From the NCBI GenBank assembly GCA_013393545.1, contig JABXHG010000027.1, positions 1-7,545 of the forward strand: a stretch of DNA of 7,545 bases, in the 5' to 3' direction. Origin of the DNA: Alteromonadaceae bacterium. GTDB lineage: Bacteria > Pseudomonadota > Gammaproteobacteria > Pseudomonadales > Oleiphilaceae. The notes beneath the pieces were generated by a model. That model saw only the letters and a program-made list of their open reading frames with translations. It was not told where the DNA came from and ran no database searches. Each line of letters begins with the position of its first letter. The stretch's first letter is position 1. This document shows positions 7,087 to 7,545 of the stretch, one piece after another. The translations under genes and the position numbers were made by a program.

Positions 7087-7130
7087 CGTAGGAGGGCAGC
7101 TCCGCTGCGCGACGGCGCCGCCAGGCGCCT
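7087..7130 (-). repeat. REP-like palindromic unit, copy 3 (inverted)
   Basis: On the complement it starts AGGCGCC-TGGC-GGCGCC (7130-7114), continues through a core hairpin GCAGC-GGA-GCTGC (7108-7096) and ends CTCCTAC (7094-7088). It is the same architecture as copy 2 in opposite orientation, so the two face each other tail to tail across about 22 bases, like the inverted pairs of REP units called BIMEs. The core is more diverged than in the other copies. Confidence 0.6.
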
Positions 7131-7173
7131 GAGATTGTCTGCGGCCAAGACGGCATTTCCATCCAACCCAAGG

Positions 7174-7217
7174 CAGGCCTGCGGCCTGCTTCGCCCGGCG
7201 GAGCCGGCCTCCTACAA
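7174..7217 (+). repeat. REP-like palindromic unit, copy 4
   Basis: Hairpin CAGGCC-TGC-GGCCTG (7174-7188), then CCGGC-GGA-GCCGG, then CCTCCTACAA. It matches copy 1 at 40 of 44 bases over 5 kb away. It lies 32 bases past the polA stop, and the stacked hairpins could help end or stabilise the convergent tspO and polA transcripts, although no run of T follows them. Confidence 0.75.
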
Positions 7218-7249
7218 TAGCACCGCAAAGCCAGTGTTTTATCCTTTGA

Positions 7250-7545
7250 TTAATGCGCCTCATCCCAGTGGCTGCCGCTTTCGGCTTCAACCGTTAGCGC
7301 GACGCTGAGTTTGGCGGCGTTTTGCATGCGTTTGGCCACTTCTTCCTTGAACGCTTCAACCTCGCTTTCGGCGACTTCAAACACCAGCTCATCGTGTACC
7401 TGCATTACCATCAGGGCGTCGAACTCGCCTTCCTGCAGCCAGGCGTCGACGTCAATCATCGCCTGTTTGATGATGTCGGCAGCGGTGCCCTGCATGGGTG
7501 CATTGATCGCGGTGCGCTCGGCGCCCTGGCGGCGGTTGCGGTTCT
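7250..7545 (-). CDS. polA: DNA polymerase I, C-terminal end (partial)
   Basis: The window holds the last 97 or so codons of family A DNA polymerase I; the rest lies beyond 7545. The visible part starts NRNRRQGAERTAINAPMQGT, continues AADIIKQAMIDVDAWL, and carries motif C in MVMQVHDELVFEV. There the Asp and Glu of HDE include the metal-binding aspartate of the polymerase palm (D882 in E. coli). It ends SGSHWDEAH, matching the WDQAH-like end of E. coli PolA. The internal ATG at 7495 is not the start, since the frame stays open and conserved to the window edge. The enzyme fills gaps in repair and removes Okazaki primers. The gene is convergent with tspO. Confidence 0.97.
   Translation of the reverse strand, partial: NRNRRQGAERTAINAPMQGTAADIIKQAMIDVDAWLQEGEFDALMVMQVHDELVFEVAESEVEAFKEEVAKRMQNAAKLSVALTVEAESGSHWDEAH

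Noticed and set aside
1..7545. CRISPR array, tRNA, rRNA or integron attachment site
   Set aside because: No regularly spaced identical repeats, cloverleaf or attC-like structure was found by eye; the only repeats are the REP-like units.

Overview
The window looks like chromosome from a high-GC, Halomonas-like gammaproteobacterium. That is inferred from the style of the PolA, PiuC, TspO and DUF1090 proteins and from the GC-rich background; no rRNA or other taxonomic marker is present. It combines ordinary chromosomal genes with a visibly AT-rich, decayed piece of foreign DNA at the left end.

Left end (1-1471): the last codons of an IS5-family transposase stop at 127. They run directly into an AT-rich AIPR-family gene (abortive phage infection type) that has lost its 5' end to the insertion. 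The same gene carries a one-base frameshift in a C6 tract at 758-763, so it is a doubly broken relic of a phage-defence locus. Just 22 bases after it, a small secreted coiled-coil protein of the DUF1090/YqjC family starts (1493-1918).

Middle (2155-5179): an iron-acquisition pair on the minus strand. It comprises a Fiu/PiuA-type TonB-dependent catecholate siderophore receptor and, 130 bases downstream, the PiuC/YbiX Fe(II)/2-oxoglutarate hydroxylase that usually accompanies such receptors. A sigma70-like promoter and a strong ribosome binding site place the receptor start at a GTG at 5179. Divergent from the receptor is an intact chromosomal class D (OXA) beta-lactamase at 5431-6240, with all family motifs and a short beta5-beta6 loop.

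Right end (6241-7545): a 234-base spacer with an unexplained coding-like fragment, then tspO (five-helix tryptophan-rich membrane protein). Next comes a 277-base spacer packed with three REP-like palindromic units, and last the C-terminal end of polA on the opposite strand, cut by the window edge. A fourth REP-like unit lies at 2008-2051, and two of the units match at 40 of 44 bases.

No complete novel system is visible. The items most worth a second look are the broken AIPR gene, the OXA enzyme with its short loop beside a siderophore-receptor locus, and the REP-like repeat family.
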